A stretch of 64,000 nucleotides of DNA, taken from positions 310,001-374,000 of the forward strand of contig CAJNDT010001324.1 in assembly GCA_905221615.1 (NCBI GenBank). Reading direction: 5' to 3'. This DNA is from Symbiodinium sp. CCMP2592. Taxonomy: Eukaryota > Sar > Dinophyceae > Suessiales > Symbiodiniaceae. The notes under the pieces are model-generated. The model ran no database searches and was not told where the DNA came from. It saw nothing but the letters and a program-made list of their open reading frames with translations. Every line of letters begins with the position of its first letter. The first letter of the stretch is position 1. Shown in pieces: positions 63,799 through 64,000 of this stretch. Made by a program: the position numbers and the translations under genes.

Positions 63799-64000
63799 CT
63801 AACTGCCTGAGCACTGCAACCGCAGACGCACCCCGGCTGAGGCGAGCTGACGAGCCAGGTTTCTGTCGCCCTCAGCCGAGGAGAAAACCTCGAAGGTCTC
63901 GTTGAACCAAATGTCCTCCTCTTGGCCGTGCTCAGAAGCACAAAATGCCCACAAACATTCCGCATCAAGGCTAAATCCTGTCCAACGCTTCGAACCGACC
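63799..64000 (-). CDS. Partial unknown gene running off the right edge
   Basis: The minus strand is open from the window edge to TAG (63799-63801) with strongly protein-like composition (SLDAECLWAFCASEHGQEED, then IWFNETFEVFSSAEGDRNLA). It may be a last exon or an exon read to a stop in the next intron. Family not recognised. The rest lies outside the window. Confidence 0.45.
   Translation of the reverse strand, partial: VGSKRWTGFSLDAECLWAFCASEHGQEEDIWFNETFEVFSSAEGDRNLARQLASAGVRLRLQCSGS

Overview
The window reads as nuclear DNA of a dinoflagellate, most likely a Symbiodiniaceae-type alga. The evidence is the gene style: short exons, introns with GT or GC donors and AG|G acceptors, and every recognisable gene on the minus strand. 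Recurring themes (PPR, cold-shock and CBM20 proteins) and a very large intact Ty1/copia-type retrotransposon fit the same picture. No ribosomal RNA, tRNA, CRISPR or bacterial operon was found. The lineage is inferred from features, not from a database match.

Left part (1-31 kb). Minus-strand genes are separated by long stretches with nothing recognisable and many microsatellites. They encode a PQ-loop membrane protein, a CBM20 starch-binding protein, an organellar EF-P-like protein without its third domain, an Arg/Glu/Asp-rich low-complexity protein and a PPR protein. There are also several unrecognised genes, one built from tandemly duplicated exon modules with a recurring VKEEV-type motif (28.3-30.5 kb). 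A 54-bp-arm hairpin sits among short tandem arrays at 15.5-15.9 kb.

Middle (31-40 kb). A ~45-bp minisatellite is split by a foldback segment and an almost pure A+T island, and the whole block lies between inverted 40-bp copies. It is followed by an unrecognised gene, a possible PEX11-like exon and a polytopic transporter (MFS/CLN3-like).

The main find (40.2-54.3 kb). A 12,308-bp copia-type LTR retrotransposon occupies 41541-53848 on the minus strand. It has 165-bp LTRs (one mismatch), a 5-bp target duplication, an initiator-tRNA-like primer site and two long intact overlapping ORFs. It carries ordinary Gag, protease, integrase, RT and RNase H domains, plus domains not expected in copia. A 2OG-Fe(II)-dioxygenase-like domain and a DUF488 domain lie between integrase and RT. 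A RapZ-C/phosphatase-like CX5R domain, a DUF3820-like motif and an extra zinc module lie in ORF1. The element has inserted, in the same orientation, into a class-3 lipase gene of the diacylglycerol-lipase type, separating the membrane-domain exon (53.85-54.3 kb) from the catalytic exons (40.3-41.5 kb).

Right part (54-64 kb). This holds a multi-exon gene for a protein with two cold-shock domains and a Gln/Pro-rich tail (58.3-61.2 kb) and a partial gene running off the right edge. Exon models are read by eye; boundaries are approximate unless a splice site is stated.
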